Below the pieces are notes generated by a model. The model ran no database searches and was not told where the DNA came from. It was given only the letters and a program-made list of their open reading frames with translations. From Daphnia pulex (lineage: Eukaryota > Arthropoda > Branchiopoda > Diplostraca > Daphniidae), in NCBI RefSeq assembly GCF_021134715.1, contig NC_060026.1:124001-188000 (forward strand): 64,000 bases of DNA, in the 5' to 3' direction. The translations under genes and the position numbers were made by a program. Each line of letters opens with the position of its first letter. Position 1 is the first letter of the stretch. Below, one piece after another: positions 10,317-20,482 of the stretch.

Positions 10317-12592
10317 TTAATTCAGGTATAAATTAATCCAAGGCACGAACGCCGACACTCTGGTTTTGAGGCCATTGGAAGCGCAGTCTGTAGACAACAG
10401 ACAAGTGTCATCAAAACCATTCGCTATTTGATTCTCAGCCAAAAACCTGTTTTTAGAAAAATGCTTACCCTTGGTGTAGCTGTTGATTCCAACCAAAGTC
10501 CAGGATCCCGTCGACGATAGAACAACTACTGGACCGCCGACGTCACCCTAGAATTGAGCAACAGATTTGTTTTAGCACATTGTAAAGTGAATTTGACTGT
10601 GGAGAGAGATAGTTCAGTGGTAGACTTACTGTGCATGTGAATTTTCCAGGAGTACTAACACAGATATTTGTGTCTATGACGTATTGCCCAATTGTGGGAT
10701 CCATCCTGCACTCGTCATTACCCGAAATCGAAACCTTGGCTTGTTGCAGGAAGGGATTTAAAGCGGCTCTAAATGTAGCCGGCGGAGTGTTTTTGCCACT
10801 TATAACAACTACACCACCCATACCAATACTAAGACCCTCGTTAGCACCAGGTGCAGGAGCAGGTGCAGGGGTAGTAGTAGGGGTAGGGGTAGTGGTAGTA
10901 GTAGGGGAAGTAGTGGTAGTAGGGGTAGTGGTAGTAGGGGTAGTGGTAGTAGTTGGGGTAGTAGTAGTAGTAGGGGTAGTAGTAGTAGTAGGGGTAGTAG
11001 TAGTAGTAGTAGGGGTAGTAGTGGGGGTAGTAGTAGGGGTAGTAGTAGGGGTAGTAGTAGGGGTAGTAGTAGGGGTAGTAGTAGGGGTAGTAGTAGTAGT
11101 AGTAGTAGGGGTAGTAGTAGTAGTAGGGGTAGTAGTAGTAGTAGGGGTAGTAGTAGTAGTAGGGGTAGTAGTAGTAGTAGTAGGGGTAGTAGTAGTAGTA
11201 GTAGTAGGGGTAGTAGTAGTAGTAGGGGCCGCAACCCCAACCGGAGCAGGAGGAGGACCAAGAGGAGCGGGAGCAAGAGGAGCAGGAGCAACACCCAGTC
11301 CACCAGGAGCAACACCAGGAGCAACACCAGGAGCAACACCAGGAGCAACACCAGGAGCAACACCAGGAGCAACACCTGGAGCAAAACCTGGAGCACCACC
11401 AGGAGCAACAGCATCAGTACCACCCCATCCCAAAATAATGGCATCTTGGTCGACGTAACTGTTGATATCTGTACTGGCCGTAAACAAACAAAGGGGTGGC
11501 CAACAACCGGCTGGCAAACAAGCAGGTGCAACAGTTCTGGATAAAACTACGGGCGTGTCCAATGTTAGGATGGCGATGTCATTGGCCTAAACAAAACAAA
11601 ATCAATCAATCAAATGTCCAAAAAGAGTTCCGTTCAATTATAGCAACTTACATAGGTGATGGCATTATATTTGCCGTGAAGAACAACTTTGCTGATTCTC
11701 CTCGTCATTTGGATGTCTGACAGGTCAGATGCATACAGCCCAATCAATACGGTCACAGACGACATGTCAGCCGAAGACATTCTGTAACACATGCAAAAAA
11801 GGTTGGTATAAATTATTAAAGGAAATGTAAATAAATGTCCGCAAAACATCATACTTTTCCAGGCACTGGGCCGCCGTTAGGACTTTGGTTTCACTAATCA
11901 AAGTTCCGGCACAAAATATGCCACCAGCTTTTTTCAGGGCTACCTATGAACAAGTAAATTAAATGTGATAGCGCTATTAAGTATTTGACAACAACAAACG
12001 CACACAATTCTGATCATTCATAAAAATCAACTCACTACAAAAGGCCAGACGTTCTTTTTGGTGTTGGTTCCGCCTGCAATCTTTTCGGTGATCCCGAGCC
12101 GTGTTTTGGGCATGGTGGCCGGTCCACGGCCGCACTGATTCGCTTGTTTAACGGCCAGCTGCCTACCAGGTTCGCCAGATTCCCTAGTTAACGTGACATC
12201 TACAGGAGCAATTAGACTGGGATATCCGTATGAATAAGTTTGCCAATTGTAAAACGGTAGATGCTGCCGTAGCATTGGGTAAGGAGAAAATGAAGATGGA
12301 ACCCGGACAATGAATCCTGGATTGATAATTCCGCCGTGAAAGTTTTTGTTGTGATAGGCAGGAGCATAGCCCACACCGTCAACTGAATTCAAACAAATAA
12401 AAAAAAAAAAAATCAAATTCAGTCAAACATTCCTGAATTATAAGAGGAAAATTAATTATGAATACAATCAACGATGATGGCATCATCTGTATGTGAGACG
12501 CGAGGAAGGATGAAACTATACGCCGGGCTGCAGTAGCTCACGACCGCAAATAAGATGGCGAATTTTGAAAAACCTTTGGGAGCACCCACCAT
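10317..12592 (-). CDS. Masquerade-like SPH with APGV and Thr/Pro-rich insert, 599 aa
   Basis: Exons (minus): 12466-12592, 12036-12382, 11855-11943, 11652-11781, 10630-11586, 10469-10547 and 10317-10387, totalling 600 codons. Signal peptide, then a linker of the same length as in the gene at 5.7 kb, then the protease-like domain. His is replaced by Gln184, Asp234 is kept in NDIA, and Ser is replaced by Val553 in GDVGGP. As in its neighbour, one 957-bp exon spans two ancestral exons. Here the roughly 189-residue insert after ILGWGGTD starts as APGV/APGG repeats, passes through a short Pro/Ala segment, and ends as runs of Thr broken by Pro. A further in-frame insertion of about ten residues (CWPPLC) in the ACLP...ASTD loop adds two cysteines. 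The 5' UTR exon starts at 12740 with a TATA-like box near 12828. Confidence 0.82.
10846..11412 (-). repeat. In-frame APGV and Thr/Pro repeats inside an SPH exon
   Basis: About 189 codons. The 11250-11412 part is a 12-bp unit coding APGV. The 10860-11235 part is a GTA/GGG trinucleotide tract (plus strand) coding poly-Thr with Pro, mucin-like. The plus-strand Val/Gly frame and the Leu-rich minus frame across it are shadows. Confidence 0.85.
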
Positions 12593-12739
12593 TTTCCTAA
12601 AACGATAATCAATTAATATTAGAATTGGAATCAAAAGAAAATAAATATGTCAAGAGCGTAGATTAGAGTAAAGACCTCATAGCTGTAGCATGAATATACG
12701 TAAAAAAGAAAATAGATAACAAATGAAAGAGCAACTTAC

Positions 12740-12835
12740 CCTACTATTGTTGGCCGTGTAGTGTAACTCGTGTTGACGCTTCCACTGCAACGACTCATTT
12801 GAAACGTCCTGCCCCAACGTTCTTCGCTTTTATCC
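12740..12835 (-). promoter_or_regulatory. Promoter and 5' UTR exon of SPH gene 10317-12592
   Basis: The minus strand has CCGGATAAAAGCG at about 12825-12837 and a non-coding exon ending at 12740 before GTAAGT. The whole unit, with about 600 bp upstream, is copied at 33867-34510 and 46987-47670. Confidence 0.6.
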
Positions 12836-13077
12836 GGAGATTAGAGGACCTTTCGTAATGCCTTCCCTTTACTGGAAAAGAAAACAAAGAAAAAATAAAA
12901 TATTTTGCAAAACTGAATCATGCCCTTATTTGGTGGAAAACAAAACCTGAATTTATTGCTAATGCAAGGTCTCACACAGAGGGCAAGGAAGTCGATTCTT
13001 TCTTACGTCGGCCAGTGAACTCTCAGGATTCCCCGCGTTGTCGAATTGCAACTTTTTCGCTGTCGGATCTCAACCTT

Positions 13078-13150
13078 CACCGTGAGCAGAATGCAAATGA
13101 CTCGCATTGTGGGTCTCAGCTGTACTTTCAATTCGGAGGTTGATTGGGTG
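13078..13150 (-). promoter_or_regulatory. Conserved upstream module with octamer (SPH gene 10317-12592)
   Basis: CACCGTGAGCAGAATGCAAA with TGACTCGC, followed by CAATTCGGAGGTTGATTGGG. About 250 bp upstream of the TATA-like box. Also copied into both B blocks. Confidence 0.5.
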
Positions 13151-14690
13151 TCGCCTTCGTGTTGTTGAAATTTTCCGTTTTGTTCAAGTGGGATTTTTGT
13201 TTTCATTTTTCTGTTGAAGGTCGTAGTGTTTACTTTTCAATTTTCGTTCGAACACAAAACACGTTCCAATGTCAACTCGATCAATTATCACCAACATGTC
13301 TCGATACCTTCGTTTTTTAATCCAATCCAAAAGATGTAAAGGGTAAAACAGCTGCCAACTGAATGAACAGTAAAACAAATTATCACATGGAAAATTTACT
13401 GTAAGACGCAAGGGTTCTTAATTGAATTATTAAGGCTATTAGGGAAGTAGAGAAACACAAAACCTTACTGTAAACCTTACCATACATTATACCATAGCAT
13501 CACCTAAAAAAACAATTTAAAGGAACACGATCAAATATACTAAATGGTAGATTACATTGCCAATTGCGTTTTCTTATAATGAGAAGTTTAAAGCAGCAGT
13601 CATCCTTCATTTCCTAACTCTGTCTCCTAATCTAAAAGAACCATCTGATTCGCAACAGAGAAAAACTTAAACATTGCTCGAAAAATAATTCCATATCCAA
13701 TTAATAATTTGGATGCTTGATATGTGAATTGGAAATTGCAACTGAATTGTTGTTTTGACTTTCCAGGCATGGTTTATAATTGTAGGTAGCATAATACCAA
13801 GAGCATTCTCAAATTAATTTTTGGTGTTAACTTTCTTGGGCTGATCTGATGTTACAAGCATGGCTCACGGAAATATTTCTACTTAATTTTTCTTCATTCC
13901 CAATTAAATAATTGCCAACAAAAAGTACTTCCAACACTTTGTCCAACCCTGAAAATGAAAAAAAATGCTACAGGGAGCGTTGGAGACAAAGTTCGAGAGA
14001 AATTAGAATATTTCAAGGTGAAGCAAAATAGTGCTTACAAAAAACTGGAAAGGGCGTTGAATTATTCTGCAACGAAACCGGAACCTTTCTGAAATCTTTC
14101 CCAATGGACGTGAGTATCACATTTAGCATTATGCCGAACACGTCTTCGGCCACGTTAAAACTGGTTTTCTCTAATAAGACAAATTCAATACTTGCAGCAC
14201 ATGTTTGTTGCCACGGCAGTAGTCTGATGTCACGGTGTTCACCTGCTGATATCACCTTTGACGACGTGGCGCCTTCAGCCTTTCAACGAAACCAGCTGGT
14301 TTGGAATAAATATCGATAATTTAAAATTACGATTCCAATGAAAAAGGAGGAAGTCGAGCAAAAAGTCGTGCGCGGTTTACACCGATGCGCACCACAGCGG
14401 CCGATAGCAGAACTAAGATTGTTATTACGCTTGACACCATTTGTAGGCCCAATCCTTTGTTCGACAAGCAGAATCAAAGGACTAAAGATTGTTGCCAAGG
14501 TAACCACACCACCATTTTGTCTTTTTCTCGTTTGAATTGTTTGTTCCTTTGTCTCTTTTTGTGAAATGAAAATGGACTATAAACTTGTGCTTTATGGTGC
14601 GTAGCTTTAATATTAGTCAGCAAAACCAAAAGTAATTCACTACAATAACTACAATGAAGAACTCGAATCTCACAATGTGGTTTTCATAAT
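13150..14690. other. Intergenic; 14010-14260 has a match at 59.4 kb
   Basis: No supported gene. 14020-14200 shares blocks with 59396-59640, including AAAGGGCGTTGA, CTGCAACGAAAC and AAAACTGGTTTTCTCTA, in the same orientation. It is probably an old intergenic duplication. Confidence 0.45.
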
Positions 14691-14717
14691 TTCATTTGCT
14701 CGTCGTTGTTATCCTTG
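14690..14717 (-). promoter_or_regulatory. 3' UTR box of SPH gene 14728-16377 (weak)
   Basis: The minus strand has GGATAACAACGACGAGCAAA just after the stop. It is the most diverged member of the 3' box family. Confidence 0.3.
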
Positions 14718-14727
14718 CGGTTGATTT

Positions 14728-16377
14728 TCATTTCATGTATGTGTCAATCCATGACCTCAACGCCGACACTCGAGTTTTAAGGCCAGATGAAGCGCAGTCA
14801 TCTATCAAATAAGACAATTAAAACTTAAACTGGTGCTTCTTATTTGATTTAGAGACACTTACCCTTGGTGTAGCTGTTGATTCCGACTTGAGTCCAAACA
14901 CCTGGCGAGGACAAGACAACTACTGGACCCCCAATGTCCTTCTGTAATCGAGTTCAATTTTTGTTTGAGTGCCCGTAGGAAAGTGAATTAGATTACTGAG
15001 GTGGAATCACCGACTTACTGTGCACGTGAATTTGGTAGTTGAAGTCACACAGATAGACGCGTCGGAAACATATTGTCCAATGGTTGGATCCATCCTACAT
15101 TCGGAATTGGACGAAATTGAAACTGTTGCTTGTTGAAGAACGGCGTTATCAGGTTCTGTAATTGAGCAAATAAAATGTTTATTGACGGTTAATCAACAAA
15201 AAGATGGCGATCATTTCTTACTATCCCACCCCAAAATAACAGCTGATTGGTCCGCGTATTGGTCGGGGTCTGTGCTGGCCGGTGGCAAACAAACGGGTGT
15301 AATAGTCCTGGTAAATGTCACAGGTGCGTCCAACGTTATGATGGCTATATCATTGGTCTATAATTAAAATTGAATTTGAAATAAATAATAAAGTGTTCCA
15401 TTCTGTCTTATTTGCTTACATAGTTGGCAGCATTGAAATTGTTGTGAAGAACAGCTTTATTGATTCTTCTCGTCAATGGGGCGTCTAACGGCAGCACGGA
15501 ATGCAATCCAACCGATACAGTCAATAACGACATGTAATGCAAAGGCATTCTTGTGACGAGAAACGTGAGAAAAACGTTAAGAGCCATGAAAAAGTAAATA
15601 AATGTCCGAGATTATGCATTACCGTTCCAGGCACTGAGCCGCCAATAGAACTTTGGTGTCGCTTATTAAAGTTCCACCACAATACATGACCCCTTCAAGT
15701 AACAGAGCTACCTATCGTCGAATGCAGGTGTAGTTAAAAAGGAAATGATAATACGAAAGGCGATTCAATTGATGATTAAAATTAATCAACTCACCATGAA
15801 AGGCCAAGCATTCTTCTTGGCATTGATCCCGCCAGCGATCCTTTCGCTTATCGATGCCCTTGTGGTAGGAAAAGTGGTAGGCCCACGGCCACACGCTGGA
15901 GCGACACTTTGTTTTAGGTCTACCTCTTCTACCGCTGGCTGCTCATCGACTTGTGATAATTGTCTACTGTTGGACAAGAAATCTGTAAGAGTAATGGGAC
16001 TAGGATGTCCGAATGAATAGGACCATCCACTGGGCTGCTGTTGCTGCTGGCGAAACGTCATTGGGTGAGGATTGAAGGATGGCACCTGGACGAATGCTGG
16101 ATCGCCAATTTGGTCATTCAACGACTTGCCTTGATTTGAGGGAGCAGACTCTACATCGGCAACTGAATTCAAACCATACAGTACGATAATAATATAAATT
16201 AAGAAGGTAATAAGAGGAAATAACTAATTTTGAAATACAATCGATGATGACGGCATCTTTTGTACGAGAGACGCGAGGGAGGAAGGCGAAACTGGACGCC
16301 AGGCTGCAGCAGCTCAGCAGAGTCACGACCGCCAATAAGACGACAGCGGTTGAAAAACCTTTTTGATGGTTCAACAT
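14728..16377 (-). CDS. Masquerade-like serine protease homologue, 383 aa
   Basis: Exons (minus): 16239-16377, 15795-16162, 15623-15711, 15420-15549, 15222-15357, 15019-15155, 14863-14941 and 14728-14801, totalling 384 codons. Signal peptide; a Gln-rich linker (MTFRQQQQQPSGWSYSFG); an acidic stretch before ACGRGP; then ERIAGG. In the protease-like domain LLAAQC shows His to Gln195. Asp245 is kept, but the exon starts TNDIA instead of ANDIA. The oxyanion motif is KDIGGP, so both the first Gly and the nucleophilic Ser (Ile336) are changed. There is no low-complexity insert, and the intron after GWD is present. The 5' UTR and TATA-like box lie near 16448-16600. Confidence 0.84.
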
Positions 16378-16591
16378 TCTCCTAAATCAGATTACGTTGC
16401 AAAAGATTTATTCAATTTTGAACATGCAAATTAAAAACAAAATTACCTTAAAATTGATGGGTTCAGCAATGAAATGTTGTCGATCTATTCAATTTAAAAA
16501 ATCTATATTTCTTTTAACTTGTTGATTTTTGCAGAGGTGGTGTTGTTTCAACTTGGACGACACTTGTGATTCACGTTCGAGTTGGGCTTCC

Positions 16592-16600
16592 TTTTTTATT
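16592..16600 (-). promoter_or_regulatory. TATA-like box of SPH gene 14728-16377
   Basis: Minus strand CTCAATAAAAAAGGAAGCCC. Same position and flanks as the TATA-like boxes at 3461 and 22398. Confidence 0.45.
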
Positions 16601-16856
16601 GAGGGATGGAAGACGCTCAAGAAAAACCAGACCCTTCTTATTCATGTCTCCATAAACTGCGTTGAATTAAGCCACCGCCCTTAAAAGTATACGAAAAAGG
16701 AAAGGGATTAATAGAAATCCAATGTCAGTGGTACTGGTTTGCGATGCCACGCAGACAGGAAAGAATCGCGCTTTGTAAAAGAAAACATCGGTTAGTCAAC
16801 CCACCAAATTCCCCGTGTTGTAAAACTACGTGACTATTTTAGCTCTTCTCTCGACA

Positions 16857-16925
16857 TTGGCCGCGAGCGGAATGTAAATCAGCTTGGTGGCCTTCTATAC
16901 TCTTCATTAAGGGGTTGATTCGGAT
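16857..16925 (-). promoter_or_regulatory. Conserved upstream module (SPH gene 14728-16377)
   Basis: GCGAGCGGAATGTAAATCAG, then GGTGGCCTTCTATACTCTTC and GGGTTGATT. The octamer core is changed to ATGTAAAT. Confidence 0.42.
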
Positions 16926-17819
16926 CTCCTTTTCCTGCTGTTCCTAACTCGTTCTTTGGTTTTGAATTTGCACAATATTTTGTTATAGGTCTTGGTGACT
17001 TTTCGTTTGGACAACGCAAAAATGTGAATCGTTCTGCCATCAGTTCACCTTCATTCCGTTATGATGTTGTTGAACAGCCATCAGGCCACCCAATATCCGA
17101 CTACACTAAACCGATGGGAGAGCACAAATGAATTGGCACAACCGGGTAAACACGTACGATCTCTTTTCAAGTTTACACACATTGCCCTTGAATGGATTTG
17201 GAAGAATACCGAAAGAAGAAGGAAGGAAGGATGGATTTCGGACGGCAACGACTCGGCTTAGAATTTCAGCAAACAACTGGAAAGAAGAGAAGATTTACCT
17301 GAGTATATTTAGACGCATGTTATTGCCTTTCGACTAGATATCGAATGAATGGCACAATTATAATCCGTCCACATCAGCCTATATTTAGGCTATGATCCTA
17401 TTGTCAGCGGCTTCCGGTGAGGATTTCTCATTCCAGCATCCGATGTTCCACTTTCCAGCGTCAATTGCTGGTGATGGGCATTTTCATTTCACTAGGTGAC
17501 AAATCAGAAGTCAATTGGTTCCAAGTTCATTTTAAATCAATAGATTCTGCTGCTATTATTGTCCTGTAAGTAAAGAGGCAATATCCATTGCCATCATGAA
17601 AATCGTAGTGTTATTTATTACTTCAAATTTTATTCCGCTAAGGAAAGCGAGAAATGTGTTACCGTGATTTTGGTTTTCTATTGGGAATCCGACGAGAAAG
17701 TGGTAGTACCGGTTATTAATGAGCCGCAATCTACTATATAGAACTGCAAGGACCTGTCAAAATGAAACCGCAGATTAATTTAATTCAACGGAAATGTCTT
17801 GTGATATGTAGACACCTAC

Positions 17820-17872
17820 CTGTGGTGTAGTAGCTGTTGATTCCGACTATACTGGACCACCGATGATGTCGC
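17820..17872 (-). pseudogene. Relic of an SPH GDIGGP exon
   Basis: The minus strand reads GACATCATCGGTGGTCCAGT, then an in-frame stop and GTCGGAATCAACAGCTAC. These are the GD-GGPV start and VGINSY end of the 79-bp exon found in every SPH gene here, with the middle deleted. A donor-like GTAGGTG still follows at 17819. No other exon of this copy was found nearby. Confidence 0.6.
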
Positions 17873-17879
17873 TCTTTAA

Positions 17880-18550
17880 TTAAACGTCACTTTATTCCTG
17901 GTCCACTGCCGCAGCGGAGGGCGGCAGTTTTCTACATGTCTTGATTCGGTAATACAAGGTCGTCTGGTGACTTTCCATTTCAAACCATTTTGAACGAAAA
18001 GTCATTTTGATACACTCCGATGTTACCGGTTTTTCATCACCAATCGAAAAGACGAATCAAACTATCCAACTGCGTTAATAGAATCAACAAATTCTTTGAA
18101 CGACTAATCGACAGTCAAATTTTATGGGTGTTCCTGCAATTGAATCGAAATTTTGAAAAATTAATGAAAATCAACGAAATCTGAAAGCATGAAAACTTTT
18201 GTTAAAAACTCGTTTTTACCTCGAAGAGACACAAATGGATTGAATTTCTGGGAATAAAAAGCCCCGACAAACACTCGGGTGTGGCGATTCGTCACTGGCA
18301 ATAACTTGTCGCTTGTCGACCAGCAAAGAATAACTTAAAGGCAAATAAGCGAATCCAATCCACAAACTAACAAACGAATATCCGGGTGTGTGTTCTGTTA
18401 CCTAATTGAGCATACAGCGACACAAACGGCCACGTCAAACTGGTTCCCATCATTCGATCAGATAAGGCGCCCATGTGTCAGTCCTAATTCACTGCCGGCC
18501 GGCATGTATTTCATTCGGACAAGCGGAGCGTGATGGGCTTTTATTCGAGA
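17880..18550. other. Intergenic, nothing recognised
   Basis: AT-rich sequence without a domain-bearing ORF or clear splice pairs. Confidence 0.4.
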
Positions 18551-18556
18551 CGTTAT

Positions 18557-18817
18557 TCACTTTGCTGACGTAAAACTCTGGCGAGCCCACCGCTGCCTAT
18601 AATTCTTTATGGATTCGACGACTGCTGACGGCGGGACGGCCTTGAAGGGCGGAGCTGATGGAGGAGGAGCCAGACTTGCGGTTGGCCCAGCCCCAAATGA
18701 CCTGGCGGCGCAGATGGACGAGTGGCCGTCACAGCTGCCGCCCAGACTGCCATGGGTCGGTTCACATACAGACAAAAGAGATGAAATTATGAAAACAAAC
18801 AATATAAACGTAACCAA
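18557..18817 (-). CDS. Hypothetical small secreted-like ORF or last exon
   Basis: A GC-richer island on the minus strand encodes a hydrophobic start (MVTFILFVFIISSLLSV) followed by Gly/Ser/Cys and Pro/Ala-rich sequence and the end ARQSFTSAK. The hydrophobic part may be intron read-through, since an acceptor CCATGGCAG lies near 18748. Upstream, a TTTCATCTCTT string resembles one at 19585. No family recognised. Confidence 0.22.
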   Translation of the reverse strand: MVTFILFVFIISSLLSVCEPTHGSLGGSCDGHSSICAARSFGAGPTASLAPPPSAPPFKAVPPSAVVESIKNYRQRWARQSFTSAK

Positions 18818-19464
18818 ATGTACACGTCAAAATCGAATATTATCCGATTACTCATGTCAACAAAGTTGACAGAACTTAAGCTAATCAACTCAACAAATTA
18901 AATAGACATGTTGTCGATTTCGGATGGCTGCACTCGGTGTAGTGACCATCGACATCCCATAGCGATCCACTTTGAACATAACACAAATTGCGCCATTCCG
19001 ACACTAGTCTTATTCTATATTGCTACCAGATTTGCAATCAGAAAGGGAAGTGGAATTAAATTATAAATAGCTAAAATTTAGCACAGTATAAAATAACAAG
19101 ACTTTACCCTGAATAAAAAAGGGTCGCTTTTAACTCTCCATTAACTAAGAGACTCAAAATTGGATTAAATTTCAGGCAACAAGCCACGACATTAACTCAA
19201 ACATGCGGACTTTTCTCATTCAAAGGGGTGCATCGACACAAACAGTATCTTGACCAAGCGAATGCCATGCTAAAATGAGAAAATGGATATTCACCTGATG
19301 TGCGTGAAGACGAAAAAGCAGGAAGATTTTTTGACGTCGTGAATATAAAACAACGCTGAATCACCATATCTTGTCCATCCTGCAATGTAACCGCCAAACT
19401 AACGTAGTTGAGGCACCCTTTTCCTAGTTGAGCACTTCAGCAATCTGACTAGAACAGCGAATAG

Positions 19465-19785
19465 CTATTCAGCTAAGGTGTCAGTCGTACATGTTGGTGG
19501 CAGTGGCAGTGACCTATCTCCTTCGATATTGCTGTTTTGTTGCACAGAATAACTAAAAGGTTTCGACAGAACCTGGCAACATAAACAGAAGAGATGAAAT
19601 GCAGGTAAAGGTAAGAAAACGTAAATGTCAAAACTGAATACAAGCCAATTACTAGACAGAGACCATACATTACTGATCTTCCTTTACACATCTGCGTAAA
19701 CTGTCGAGTAAGTTCATCGGTAACCGGAAGATCATTGACTGATTGGCCGAAAGGCTGGGCCAACGACCGGCAGTTGAATCCAAAT
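19465..19785 (-). CDS. Hypothetical two-exon gene end, family unknown
   Basis: Exons 19674-19785 and 19465-19572 (minus) are joined by a 101-bp GT-AG intron with matching phases. One frame reads ...LAQPFGQSVNDLPVTDELTR... then ...YSVQQNSNIEGDRSLPLPPT... to a TAG at 19465. A second frame is also open across the same splice, starting with an ATG at about 19793 and ending with a Cys/His-rich tail. Which frame is used cannot be decided by eye. Confidence 0.3.
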
Positions 19786-19799
19786 CTGAAGACATGCCG

Positions 19800-20420
19800 T
19801 GTAGTGAGTCCAGTCTATAACGACCTTCCTCTTTCGTCAACTAATCTAAGATAATAAATAAAACAATACAAAAAATGCAAACCAGACACACAAATGGAAA
19901 CCACATCCACATCGTCCAGAGGCATCACGAAGAAAGAAACTGGCATAAGTCGACAAGTATTAGAACTTTCCCGCCATTTACAAGGATTGGATTACACAGC
20001 GGCCATCTTGGATTCATTTTCTTACCCTGCCTGCCGAAGCCGATTCAAAACAATGTTGTCAGGTTAATACGTATTAGCTCATAGTTAATTAGTTATTACA
20101 TACAAAATAGCTGCACGCAAGCAGAGTAATAGATTTAATATTATCTATTACAAGATAATAATAAGAGCTTAGTTTTATTTTTATTTTCGTTTAATTGCCT
20201 TTTACGATCCATTTGCTGAACTAGATTGGCTTGGACATCTAGCAAATTCATCAAGATTAATTTTAAAAATTGAATCAACAAACGAATAAGCTGGTATTTG
20301 CTTGCTGGGGCTACTGTTTATTCAGAATTTTTTAAATAACATGGCTCGAAATAATTAATGCTACTTAGCCAAAACCGAATTAAACGAAACAATATAACTA
20401 AAAAAAGAAGAGTTCGAATT
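19800..20420. other. Intergenic, nothing recognised
   Basis: No supported gene. 19998-20020 carries GCGGCCATCTTGGATTCATT, a reversed YY1-like core that recurs at 58262. Confidence 0.35.
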
Positions 20421-20425
20421 TCATG

Positions 20426-20460
20426 ATCGTGTCGTTCCGTGTTGGTCGTCGTCGTCGTCG
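20426..20460 (-). promoter_or_regulatory. Conserved 3' UTR box of SPH gene 20483-22110
   Basis: Minus strand ACGACGACCAACACGGAACG then ACACGATC, preceded by an expanded ACG triplet run. Almost identical to the box at 62270-62297. Confidence 0.5.
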
Positions 20461-20482
20461 TTATCCTTGTTGTTCATTTTTA

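Noticed and set aside
10631-11458. 275-residue plus-strand Val/Gly-rich frame and a Leu-rich minus frame
   Set aside because: Both are alternative frames of the Thr/Pro and APGV repeat. The SPH frame is the one bordered by GWGGTD and LQQAKVSIS.
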